A DNA stretch of 64,000 bases from CAYMAI01 sp964388445 (GTDB lineage Bacteria > 4484-113 > JAGGVC01): NCBI GenBank assembly GCA_964388445.1, contig CAYMAI010000001.1, positions 62,001-126,000 of the forward strand, in the 5' to 3' direction. Numbering within the stretch: position 1 is the first letter of the stretch; each line of letters opens with the position of its first letter. The position numbers and the translations under genes were made by a program. The notes under the pieces are model-generated. The model saw only the letters and a program-made list of their open reading frames with translations, had not been told where the DNA came from and did no database searches. This document shows, piece after piece, positions 8,479 to 15,758 of the stretch.

Positions 8479-9672
8479 ATGTCGGATGAAACATTATCGG
8501 CTGCGGCATCGTGTTCTTCGCCGGAGTATTCAAGCTACATAGACTGGGCGCGAAAAAACCTCGTCGGCACGAAGTTCAACCTCGGCACCAGCGGTATGCC
8601 CCCGCTTTCGCCGGAGGAATTCGGGCTCGACATATCGAATCTTCCCGTCACCGTCGAGGATTATTCGGTGTTCCGGGAGTTCGAGACGCGCGTCTCAGCG
8701 CTGTACGGCGCGCGGCCCGCTCAAGTTGTTTCCGCGAACGGCTCCAGCCATGCGAACTTGCTCGTCGCGATGGCGCTGTTGCGCCCCGGCGATGCCGTGA
8801 TTATCGAATCGCCCGCTTACGAGCCGCTCGTGACGCTTTTCGAATATTTCGGCGCGGAAATCCGCCGGCTGCCTAGACGACCCGAAAACTGCTGGCTGCC
8901 CGACGTTCGAGAACTTGAGAAGATGGCGGATTCTCGCGCCAAGCTGCTCGTAATGACGAATCCCCACAATCCGAGCGGCGCGCTTTTCGGCGAAGATTTT
9001 TCCGCGAAGCTTGCCGAGGTTATGTCTCGCTACGGCGGCTTCGTTCTTATTGACGAAATCTATCTCGACTTTTTCGGCGACGCCGCGCCGCGCCCCGCCG
9101 GTAGCTTTCTCGAAAACGCGATTTCGACGTCTTCCCTCACCAAAGTGTACGGCCTCGGCACCATACGCGCGGGCTGGGCGATGGCGTCCGAGCCAATCGC
9201 CGAAAAAATCAGGCGGGCGATAGACTACTCCGTCGGCAATTCCAGCTTCCCCTCGTTTCTCGTTGCGAATCTCGTGCTCGATAATTTCGATCGGTTCAAG
9301 GCGCACTCGATGCGACGCCACGACGAAAACCGGGCGATATTCAAAGCTTGGCTCGCCGGGGAAGCGCGCCTCGAATGTCACCTGCCGGAAGCGGGCGTAA
9401 TCGTTTTTTCGAAAATTGCGCCGTGCGGCTCTGCGAAGTCAAGCCGCAAATCCATAGAAAACGAAGACGCGGGCGGAAGTTTTCATTCCAGCGGCGCGCC
9501 GTCGCTTCAGCTTTTCCGCGTGCTTAGGGAGAAATACGAAACGGCGATAGTGCCGGGCGTTTTTTTCGACGGGATGGGGGATTACTTCCGGCTCTGCTTC
9601 GCCCCCCCGCGCGAAAAGCTTGAACGCGCGCTGGCGAATTTATCCGCGGGGCTAGCCAATTTGGGTAATTGA
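8479..9672 (+). CDS. PLP-dependent class I/II aminotransferase
   Basis: 397 residues with fold type I aminotransferase motifs: ANGSSHANLLVAMALLRPGD (phosphate-binding entry), NPHNPSGALF (the NPxNPxG loop), LIDEIYLDF (Asp192, which contacts the pyridine nitrogen) and SLTKVYGLGTIRAGW (Lys222, expected Schiff-base lysine). This resembles the aspartate/histidinol-phosphate aminotransferase group, but substrate cannot be assigned. ATG 8479 is preceded by TTGGAG; an upstream TTG at 8467 is a weaker start. No biosynthetic operon partner is nearby. Confidence 0.93.
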   Translation: MSDETLSAAASCSSPEYSSYIDWARKNLVGTKFNLGTSGMPPLSPEEFGLDISNLPVTVEDYSVFREFETRVSALYGARPAQVVSANGSSHANLLVAMALLRPGDAVIIESPAYEPLVTLFEYFGAEIRRLPRRPENCWLPDVRELEKMADSRAKLLVMTNPHNPSGALFGEDFSAKLAEVMSRYGGFVLIDEIYLDFFGDAAPRPAGSFLENAISTSSLTKVYGLGTIRAGWAMASEPIAEKIRRAIDYSVGNSSFPSFLVANLVLDNFDRFKAHSMRRHDENRAIFKAWLAGEARLECHLPEAGVIVFSKIAPCGSAKSSRKSIENEDAGGSFHSSGAPSLQLFRVLREKYETAIVPGVFFDGMGDYFRLCFAPPREKLERALANLSAGLANLGN

Positions 9673-9758
9673 TTCATCCAGTCTTAATTCTGTAAGCTTG
9701 CAGCAATTTAATATTTGTTAAATCTTGTAAATATCCGGCCAAAGGTTGCTTTTTCTTT

Positions 9759-9767
9759 GGGGGGGGG
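9759..9767 (+). repeat. Poly-G tract of nine bases
   Basis: An uninterrupted run of nine G after CTTT, inside the 249-base gap between the aminotransferase and an exported orphan protein. It lies within an open frame that reaches 9894, so slipped-strand changes would alter that frame. The remainder of this gap holds the short possible gene described separately. Confidence 0.85.
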
Positions 9768-9795
9768 TACACTTAGACCGAATGGGGGTTGGATT

Positions 9796-9894
9796 TTGCT
9801 TTCAGATTCAGATATAGAGCGGATTTCGGATGCTGTCATCAGACGTTTGCAGGAGATCATCCTTGTGAACGACTTGGCGGATGTACTTTTGTGA
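9796..9894 (+). CDS. Possible very small protein (32 aa) or gene remnant
   Basis: A TTG start preceded by GGGGGTT opens a 32-residue frame with a strongly amphipathic helix: SDSDIERISDAVIRRLQEI followed by ILVNDLADVLL. The heptad-like spacing of Ile, Val and Leu looks coding rather than random. The same frame stays open upstream to at least 9715 through the poly-G tract, so this may equally be the 3' end of a decayed or phase-variable gene. It stops 27 bases before the next ATG. I do not recognise the family. Confidence 0.3.
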   Translation: MLSDSDIERISDAVIRRLQEIILVNDLADVLL

Positions 9895-9921
9895 AAGCCT
9901 CCAAAATTTTTGAGGTGAATT

Positions 9922-10923
9922 ATGGCATTTAAAGCTTTTATAGCATTACTTTTGGCGGGAATATTGTTGTCGAACATACCTCCAGCTGCCGCACAGGACT
10001 TTCCGCCATTTGCAGGTCAAGGGTTGGAAGAATGGATTACACACCGCCAGCAAATCTGGGACACAAACACGCGGTGGCTGCCATGGTGGACAACGGACAG
10101 GGATACTGCTACGAAGTGCGAATGGACTATTGAAGGCAAAAAGCCGCAATACGTTCGGGGAGATAGAAACGGCTCCTTACTTTCGGTGCATTTGACTTGG
10201 CAGCATCGTCCGGTCGATTTTCAAGTTTTGAGTCAAAGGGTTTTGTCCGATACTCCAATCTCCTTCTTGCACATTGATGAAAATACCGCAGCCCTTGCCT
10301 ATCGCAATACAGGTGCGGAGCATTACAAGTACGTTTTCGGGTTTGCTCCGGATAATTTACTGTATCGAGGGTCTGGGCATAATGCGGACTACGTCCACTT
10401 GGTTGTCGATATCCCAAGCGGTAAACTGATTAGGGAAGTTGGCTGCAATTCACTCAATATCGGCCAATCGTACTCGGTGAATCAGTCAATCGTCGTAATC
10501 GATTACACTTGGGTGGATAAAGGCAGCTATCCGGTAGGAGCGCTCGTTACCATATTTAATCCGAGATCCGAACGGCGAAACGATAAGGACGCACTGGTTT
10601 TGTATCTCACTCAAATGCAATACCAGTTCGAAATGGTCGGCAAGCAATGGCTGATTCAAAACATCAAGCAGACAGTATCCAATTTTGAGTCAACAAATGA
10701 ATGGCCTGAGGAACTGGACTTGGCGTGGGAGCAGATGACCAACGCGCAATACGCAGAAACGCTTCGACTTCGCTATTCGGAATTGTCAGCGGAAATATCG
10801 GATGAGTATCTCGCCGAGAGGTTTCATAAAATTTTCGGAGATGGCGTTAAGTACGTTCCTGTGCCGTTTATAGTCTCAAAAAATGGAGAAGTAAGGACTA
10901 TCACTTTCAAGTATTTGGATTAG
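9922..10923 (+). CDS. Exported protein of unknown function
   Basis: 333 residues with a signal peptide (AFKAFIALLLAGILLSNIPPAAAQ, cleavage after Ala-Gln region) and a mature part rich in Trp and aromatic residues (THRQQIWDTNTRWLPWW). No conserved family motif recognised. A GAGGTGAA ribosome-binding site precedes ATG 9922. Base composition looks more AT-rich than that of surrounding genes, and its neighbours on both sides are also unknown or unrelated, which is compatible with a laterally acquired or fast-evolving gene. It ends tail to tail with a minus-strand membrane protein; the 71-base gap between them has only a weak ATCGG/CCGAT hairpin. Confidence 0.75.
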   Translation: MAFKAFIALLLAGILLSNIPPAAAQDFPPFAGQGLEEWITHRQQIWDTNTRWLPWWTTDRDTATKCEWTIEGKKPQYVRGDRNGSLLSVHLTWQHRPVDFQVLSQRVLSDTPISFLHIDENTAALAYRNTGAEHYKYVFGFAPDNLLYRGSGHNADYVHLVVDIPSGKLIREVGCNSLNIGQSYSVNQSIVVIDYTWVDKGSYPVGALVTIFNPRSERRNDKDALVLYLTQMQYQFEMVGKQWLIQNIKQTVSNFESTNEWPEELDLAWEQMTNAQYAETLRLRYSELSAEISDEYLAERFHKIFGDGVKYVPVPFIVSKNGEVRTITFKYLD

Positions 10924-10994
10924 TTTATTATCGGAGCTATCTGCCGATTAGGTGAGTTTTGGATTATAGTCGGCAACTGCCGGATTATTCACCC

Positions 10995-11810
10995 TCAACA
11001 CGGCTCGGGATTGTATTGTGTCAGCGTCAAGCCCGTTTTTGCGTCGAGCAAATAATACATGCGATAGATGCTTTCGGGCGACGATTGGCGGGAGTAAGTT
11101 ACGTCGAGAATCAAGCAGCGCCCGCCGAGCAAAACCGCGTTGGCATTTTGCGCTTCCACGTGATCGTTTCTACCTTTCATAAAGGGTCTGGAAGCTTGTG
11201 TCGTTAGCAAAAATTTTTCGCCGTCGAGTTCCACGACCAGCGCAACTGCATCCGGGTCGAAATACGGCTCGACCGGCTTGGAATGTTTCAACGCCTCGGT
11301 GGCTTCCGCAGGGCTTGGATACGGTCCGTCATACGCTCCGCGCATCGGCCCAAAAATGGCGGTCAAAGCGTAAATAGCCAAATTATTGGGGACTAAAATC
11401 ATTGGTTCGTAGCCCCACGGCTCGCAGCCGAGCGTTGTCCACTGCGCTCGGGTTTGTCGGTCGATGCTTCTACCTATCATCAAGCCGATGCCAATCATTT
11501 TTCCCGTTCCCGTCACATAACCGAATACGCCCATATTCCAGCAGAAAACGGGCACGAGGAAGAAAGGCGAAAGTAAAAGAATATAAACTGCGCCGGGCTT
11601 TTTTTTAAAAATCAACCAAATCATAAATGGAATGAAAAATATCCAAAGCAATCCGGTGTACGGCACGAATAAGACGATCAGCCAAATCAGCACCGCCCAC
11701 CAAAATGCAAACCCAAAAGCCGCACGGTTCATATCCCCCGCTCCCGCGCCGCTATCGGTTTCCGGCGCAGCTTCGGACTCCAGGACTTCAGGTTTCGGTT
11801 CATCCGTCAT
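10995..11810 (-). CDS. Multi-pass membrane protein of unknown function
   Basis: 271 residues. The first 28 are acidic and disordered-looking (DEPKPEVLESEAAPETDSG). Three hydrophobic segments follow (FAFWWAVLIWLIVLFVPY, LLWIFFIPFMIWLIF, and VYILLLSPFFLVPVFCWNMGVFGYV), with a Gly/Met-rich stretch near IGIGLMIGRSID. The C-terminal half (about 140 residues) is soluble and carries FLLTTQASRPF and LLGGRCLILDVTYS. A GGGAG ribosome-binding site lies seven bases before ATG 11810. No family recognised; diverges from the DUF92 gene across a 102-base gap in which I see no clear promoter. Confidence 0.75.
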   Translation of the reverse strand: MTDEPKPEVLESEAAPETDSGAGAGDMNRAAFGFAFWWAVLIWLIVLFVPYTGLLWIFFIPFMIWLIFKKKPGAVYILLLSPFFLVPVFCWNMGVFGYVTGTGKMIGIGLMIGRSIDRQTRAQWTTLGCEPWGYEPMILVPNNLAIYALTAIFGPMRGAYDGPYPSPAEATEALKHSKPVEPYFDPDAVALVVELDGEKFLLTTQASRPFMKGRNDHVEAQNANAVLLGGRCLILDVTYSRQSSPESIYRMYYLLDAKTGLTLTQYNPEPC

Positions 11811-11912
11811 AAAATGCTCCCGAATGGCAGTTGGTTAGACCGGGGCGCGCTGGTTAGGTTGCACCGGCCAAGCCTTTAGCGCATCATAAAGTCGATAAAT
11901 TCTATCCGCAAA

Positions 11913-12890
11913 ATGTTAATTGCGCTACTATTCCGCGGATCAGATATGCCCGATTTTGGCGGTATTTTCGGAATCGGCGCGGCGTATCCGCTCCTCGCCG
12001 CGCTCGTCTCCGCCGCGCTGTCGCTCGCGGGCCATCGGCTCGGCGTGCTCACGCGGGGCGGCGCGATCGCGGCGTTCGCGACCGGGTTCGGCGTACTTTA
12101 TTTCGAGCCGCGGCTTTTCCCGGCGCTGTTCGCGATGGTCGCGCTCGGCGAGATTTCGACGCGCATCCGTGTCCGGAAGGACTTGCGGCGGGCGGCGGTT
12201 GCCGCGCCCGAATCGGCGCTTTCGAATGAAACTAACGCCAGTTCAATCGAATCGCTGAGCGCCCATAGCAATGACGCCAAAGCGCACAGCCTAAATACGA
12301 GAAAACTCCACAAGCCGCGCGGCGCGGGCAGCGTGTTCGGGAACGGCGGCGTCGCGCTTGCGCTCGCGATTATGGCGGGACTTTCGCGCTTTGCCGCATT
12401 TGGAAATTCTCCTGTGAATGAGTTTGGCATTTGTCCCTCGAATTCGGCCTACTTCCTGCTGTTCGCGGCTGCTGCGGGCGCGCTTGCGGCTGCTGCTGCG
12501 GACACGGTGTCGGGCGAAATCGGTCGCGCATTCCGGGCGAAAGCGGTGCTGATAACCACCTTCAAACCCGTCGAAATCGGTTCGAACGGCGGCGTCAGCC
12601 TCGATGGCACTCTGTCTGGCATCGCTGGCTCGGCCGTCATCGCGCTTATAGCTGCGATTTTCGCAAATTTCGGGCCGGATTTCGCCGCAAATACGCCGCA
12701 ATTCGCGATTATTGTCACGATTTCGGGCGCACTCGGCAGCGTTTTCGACAGCGTTCTCGGTGCAACGGTCGAGGGGAGGCCTTTTTGCATCGGCGGCCGG
12801 GCATTATCGCTCGGAAACGACGGCGTAAACTTCCTCTGTACGCTTGCCGGCGCGATTTCGGCGGCAGTTATAATCCGGTTTACGCTGTAA
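11913..12890 (+). CDS. DUF92 family integral membrane protein
   Basis: About 325 residues and six or more hydrophobic segments. The signature of DUF92 (the family that includes plant VTE6 phytyl-phosphate kinase) is visible: GAGSVFGNGGVALALAI, AAAAADTVSGEIGRAF and GSNGGVSLDGTLSGIAGSAVIAL, then a DSVLGATVEG segment. The family is thought to act on isoprenoid phosphates, but bacterial members are mostly uncharacterised. A polar Ser/Asn/Lys insertion (about residues 90-135) separates the first helices from the core. Start uncertain: neither ATG 11913 nor ATG 11946 has a good ribosome-binding site. Confidence 0.85.
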   Translation: MLIALLFRGSDMPDFGGIFGIGAAYPLLAALVSAALSLAGHRLGVLTRGGAIAAFATGFGVLYFEPRLFPALFAMVALGEISTRIRVRKDLRRAAVAAPESALSNETNASSIESLSAHSNDAKAHSLNTRKLHKPRGAGSVFGNGGVALALAIMAGLSRFAAFGNSPVNEFGICPSNSAYFLLFAAAAGALAAAAADTVSGEIGRAFRAKAVLITTFKPVEIGSNGGVSLDGTLSGIAGSAVIALIAAIFANFGPDFAANTPQFAIIVTISGALGSVFDSVLGATVEGRPFCIGGRALSLGNDGVNFLCTLAGAISAAVIIRFTL

Positions 12891-13006
12891 CGCGCTCAAA
12901 AATCCTCCCGGTCAAGTATTAAATTGAAATCGGATAAAAAGTCAGGTTTAATCTTTGTGACGAATAGGACAGGTGCATTGGGAGTTCGTCCGGCGGCGGT
13001 TGTTTC

Positions 13007-13035
13007 TTGACATTAAATACCCCCGCCCGTAATAT
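13007..13035 (+). promoter_or_regulatory. Strong sigma-70-type promoter of the nuo operon
   Basis: TTGACA (13007-13012), a 17-base spacer, and TAATAT (13030-13035) give a near-consensus housekeeping promoter. Transcription should start near 13042, leaving a 50-base leader before nuoA. Confidence 0.85.
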
Positions 13036-13044
13036 CAACCGGTC

Positions 13045-13067
13045 ATCGGGAGAGCGCTCCCGATTTT
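13045..13067 (+). promoter_or_regulatory. 5'-terminal hairpin in the nuo leader
   Basis: ATCGGGAG and CTCCCGAT form a perfect 8-base-pair stem around an AGCG loop, followed by TTT. It would begin about three bases from the predicted mRNA 5' end. A hairpin there typically protects mRNA from decay; the short T run also makes a weak attenuator conceivable. Confidence 0.6.
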
Positions 13068-13091
13068 CATAGATTGGCCCCGGAGGCAGGC

Positions 13092-13484
13092 ATGCCTTAT
13101 CAGGACTACAATTGGGTAGCCCTCTTTACGCTTGCGGGAGTGGCTTTCACCGGCGTGGCGTTGCTCGTCGCCTGGATTATCAGGCCGAGCCGCGTATCGC
13201 TGTCCAAGCTCACAACGTACGAATGCGGCGAGGAGCCGCAATATCAGGCATGGGTTAAGTTCAACCCACGGTTCTACATTATCGCAATCATTTTCCTCGT
13301 GTTCGACGTGGACGTCGTGTTCATGTTTCCGTGGGCGAGCGCATTTAAAATCCTCGTTTTCGGCATCCCCAACTACTTCGAGCCAATCGGCCTGCCGGCG
13401 TTCGGCGAAATGATGGTGTTTTTGGTCGTGCTTTTGATGGCATGGCTGTTCGCTTGGAAGAAAGGTGCATTCGAATGGGTTTGA
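13092..13484 (+). CDS. nuoA: NADH-quinone oxidoreductase subunit A
   Basis: 130 residues with three membrane helices. NuoA/ND3 signatures: the loop TYECGEEPQYQAWVKFNPRF (containing the conserved Cys that reports the active/deactive state in mitochondrial enzymes) and IIFLVFDVDVVFMFPWA. It helps connect the quinone cavity to the proton-pumping arm. ATG 13092 is chosen because GGAGG lies five bases upstream; an in-frame TTG at 13074 lies upstream of that site. First gene of the operon; its end overlaps nuoB by 10 bases. Confidence 0.97.
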   Translation: MPYQDYNWVALFTLAGVAFTGVALLVAWIIRPSRVSLSKLTTYECGEEPQYQAWVKFNPRFYIIAIIFLVFDVDVVFMFPWASAFKILVFGIPNYFEPIGLPAFGEMMVFLVVLLMAWLFAWKKGAFEWV

Positions 13485-13990
13485 TTGACGGCGTCAAAGC
13501 CGCGGAAAATAGCGTTTTGATTACATCCGTTGATGCCGTCCTCAACTGGGGACGGTCGAATTCGGTCTGGCCGCTCACGATGGGCCTCGCCTGCTGCGCA
13601 ATCGAAATGATTTGCACAAGCGCCGCTAGGTACGACATTTCCCGGTTCGGCAGCGAAGTTTTCCGGCCCTCGCCTCGCCAGGCTGATTTGATGATTGTCG
13701 CGGGAACGGTCACGTACAAAATGGCGCTTCGGGTGAAAAAGCTTTACGAGCAAATGCCCGACCCGAAGTACGTGATGGCGATGGGCAGTTGCGCGATTTC
13801 CGGCGGAATACATGGAGACAGCTATTCCGTTCTTCGCGGCATAGACAAAATTATCCCCGTGGACGTGTACGTTCCCGGTTGCCCTCCGCGCCCCGAGGCG
13901 CTCTTGGACGGTCTCATATTCGTTCAAAAGAAAATGCGCAGGGAAAGCATCCGGAAGGACAGCGAAGAATTCTATTTCGTGGGCAAGTAG
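13475..13990 (+). CDS. nuoB: NADH-quinone oxidoreductase subunit B
   Basis: 171 residues, the subunit that holds the terminal 4Fe-4S cluster N2, which passes electrons to quinone. Cluster cysteines are present: tandem Cys-Cys in MGLACCAIEM, Cys in MGSCAISGG and Cys in VPGCPPRPEALLDG. The family arginine region FGSEVFRPSPRQADL is intact. The start at 13475, inside the end of nuoA, matches the family N-terminus and follows an AAAGGTG element. The protein is ordinary in length, unlike several membrane subunits of this operon. Confidence 0.98.
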   Translation: MGLIDGVKAAENSVLITSVDAVLNWGRSNSVWPLTMGLACCAIEMICTSAARYDISRFGSEVFRPSPRQADLMIVAGTVTYKMALRVKKLYEQMPDPKYVMAMGSCAISGGIHGDSYSVLRGIDKIIPVDVYVPGCPPRPEALLDGLIFVQKKMRRESIRKDSEEFYFVGK

Positions 13991-14013
13991 GAGAATCAAG
14001 GACGGGTATTTAG

Positions 14014-14613
14014 TTGAACGAACTCGCGCTTAATAAGATTGCGGAAATTATGCCCGCCGGTGCGGAGTTTAACGCGGATACGCTCACCTTGTCGCTTTCC
14101 GCCGATTTCGACCCGGAATTCTTCAGGTCGCTACGCGACGATGCCGCAATCGGCCTTTCATATTTGCGCAATCTCACGGCTTACGAACGCTACGACGAAC
14201 CCGGAGTGACGGTTGTTTATCACCTAACCAACCTCGACAAAAACTTTACGATTACCGTGCTTGTTCCCCTTGCCGAAAATTCGCTTGTCATTCCTTCGAT
14301 AACACACATTTTCAGCGCGGCCGATTGGCAGGAGCGGGAGGCGTTCGATATGTTCGGCGTGCTCTTCGACGGCCATCCCGACCTGCGCCGGATATTGATG
14401 GAAGACACCTGCGACTTTTATCCTCTGCGCAAATCTTATATGCTCGACCGCGCTATGAACATACGCGACCTAAAAGAGCGCGAAGAAGCGATGCTTGCCC
14501 AGATAATGGGCGTACCGGACAAAAAGGCAAAAGCCGCGGCCGCTCGCGCCGCTCGTGAAAAGGCCGCGGCGGCGAAAGATGGCGCGGAAAGTTCCGAAGG
14601 AGGCGAAGCGTAA
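14014..14613 (+). CDS. nuoC: NADH-quinone oxidoreductase subunit C
   Basis: 199 residues starting at TTG. The 30-kDa subunit signature is clear: DWQEREAFDMFGVLFDGHPDLRR-type sequence followed by ILMEDTCDFYPLRKSY. It is a separate gene, not fused to nuoD as in enteric bacteria. The C-terminal 30 residues are an Ala/Lys/Glu-rich tail (KAKAAAARAAREKAAAAK) that the family does not require. The stop shares one base with the nuoD start. Confidence 0.96.
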   Translation: MNELALNKIAEIMPAGAEFNADTLTLSLSADFDPEFFRSLRDDAAIGLSYLRNLTAYERYDEPGVTVVYHLTNLDKNFTITVLVPLAENSLVIPSITHIFSAADWQEREAFDMFGVLFDGHPDLRRILMEDTCDFYPLRKSYMLDRAMNIRDLKEREEAMLAQIMGVPDKKAKAAAARAAREKAAAAKDGAESSEGGEA

Positions 14614-15758
14614 TGGAATTCGACAGGCTCGAAATCCTTCGCGGCAGAACCGATACGCTTCCCACGGAAGAACTGACCATCAACTTCGGCCCTCAACATC
14701 CCTCGACCCACGGCGTTTTAAGGCTTGAAGTAAGGGCCGACGGAGAAGTAATAACGAAAATCACGCCGTACCTCGGCTATTTGCATCGCGGAGTCGAGAA
14801 AAACCTCGAATCTAAGGAATACTTGCAGGGAATACCGCTTCTGGACAGGTGCGACTACCTTGCGAGCATGTTCAACAGCTACATAATGACCGCCTGCGCC
14901 GAGGAAATGGCGGAAATCGAAGCGCCAAGGCGAGCGGAGTGGATTCGCGTTATTGCGATGGAACTCAACCGCATTTCAAGCCACCTTTTATGGTGGGGAA
15001 CCTTTCTTCTCGACCTTGGAGCAACTTCGCCGCTCTTTTATGCCTTTCGCGACCGCGAAGCCATTCAGGATATGCTCGAACTGATAAGCGGCGCCAGGCT
15101 GCTTTTCAACTACATCAGACCGGGCGGCGTGCGTGCGGACGTTACGCCGGAATTCATGAAAAATCTTGCCGATTTCGTCACAAGGTTTCCGCCTTACATC
15201 GACGAATACGAAGAGCTTGTCACCGGTAATGCGATTTTCGTCGAGCGCGTTACGAACGTGGGAACGATTTCGAAAGAGCGGGCAATTAACTGGGCGCTTT
15301 CGGGTCCGATGCTTCGCGGCAGCGGAGTGAATTGGGACATCAGAATCGACGAGCCTTACAGTGCGTATCCGGAATTTCAATTCGACCGCGCTGTCGAATA
15401 TGAATGCGACGTAATGGCGCGCTACAAAGTGCGTATGATGGAAATGCGCCAGAGCAACCGCATCCTTCAGCAAGCGGTCGAAGGGCTGCCGGAAGGGCCG
15501 TACACGGCGAAAGTGCCGGTTAGCGTAAAGTGTAAACAGGGAATGACGTACAGGAGAATCGAAAGTCCGCGCGGCGAACTCGGCGGATATATGGTCGTCG
15601 AAGCCGACGGCGCGAAAAAACCTTGGAGGTTTCATTTGCGCGCGCCTTCATTCGTAAATTTGGCGGCTATCGAGGAAATGAGCTTGGGATATATGATTGC
15701 CGATATGATCGCAATTCTCGGCAGCGTAGATATCGTTTTGGGGGACGTTGACCGATGA
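14613..15758 (+). CDS. nuoD: NADH-quinone oxidoreductase subunit D
   Basis: 381 residues, the 49-kDa subunit that with NuoB forms the quinone-binding site. Signatures: TINFGPQHPSTHGVLRLEV, GYLHRGVEKNLESK, and RVIAMELNRISSHLLWWGTF. The quinone-headgroup His (in GPQHPSTHG) and the Tyr in DRCDYLASMFN are present. Its C-terminus DIVLGDVDR is the usual end, so it is full length. It overlaps nuoH by 4 bases. Confidence 0.98.
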   Translation: MEFDRLEILRGRTDTLPTEELTINFGPQHPSTHGVLRLEVRADGEVITKITPYLGYLHRGVEKNLESKEYLQGIPLLDRCDYLASMFNSYIMTACAEEMAEIEAPRRAEWIRVIAMELNRISSHLLWWGTFLLDLGATSPLFYAFRDREAIQDMLELISGARLLFNYIRPGGVRADVTPEFMKNLADFVTRFPPYIDEYEELVTGNAIFVERVTNVGTISKERAINWALSGPMLRGSGVNWDIRIDEPYSAYPEFQFDRAVEYECDVMARYKVRMMEMRQSNRILQQAVEGLPEGPYTAKVPVSVKCKQGMTYRRIESPRGELGGYMVVEADGAKKPWRFHLRAPSFVNLAAIEEMSLGYMIADMIAILGSVDIVLGDVDR

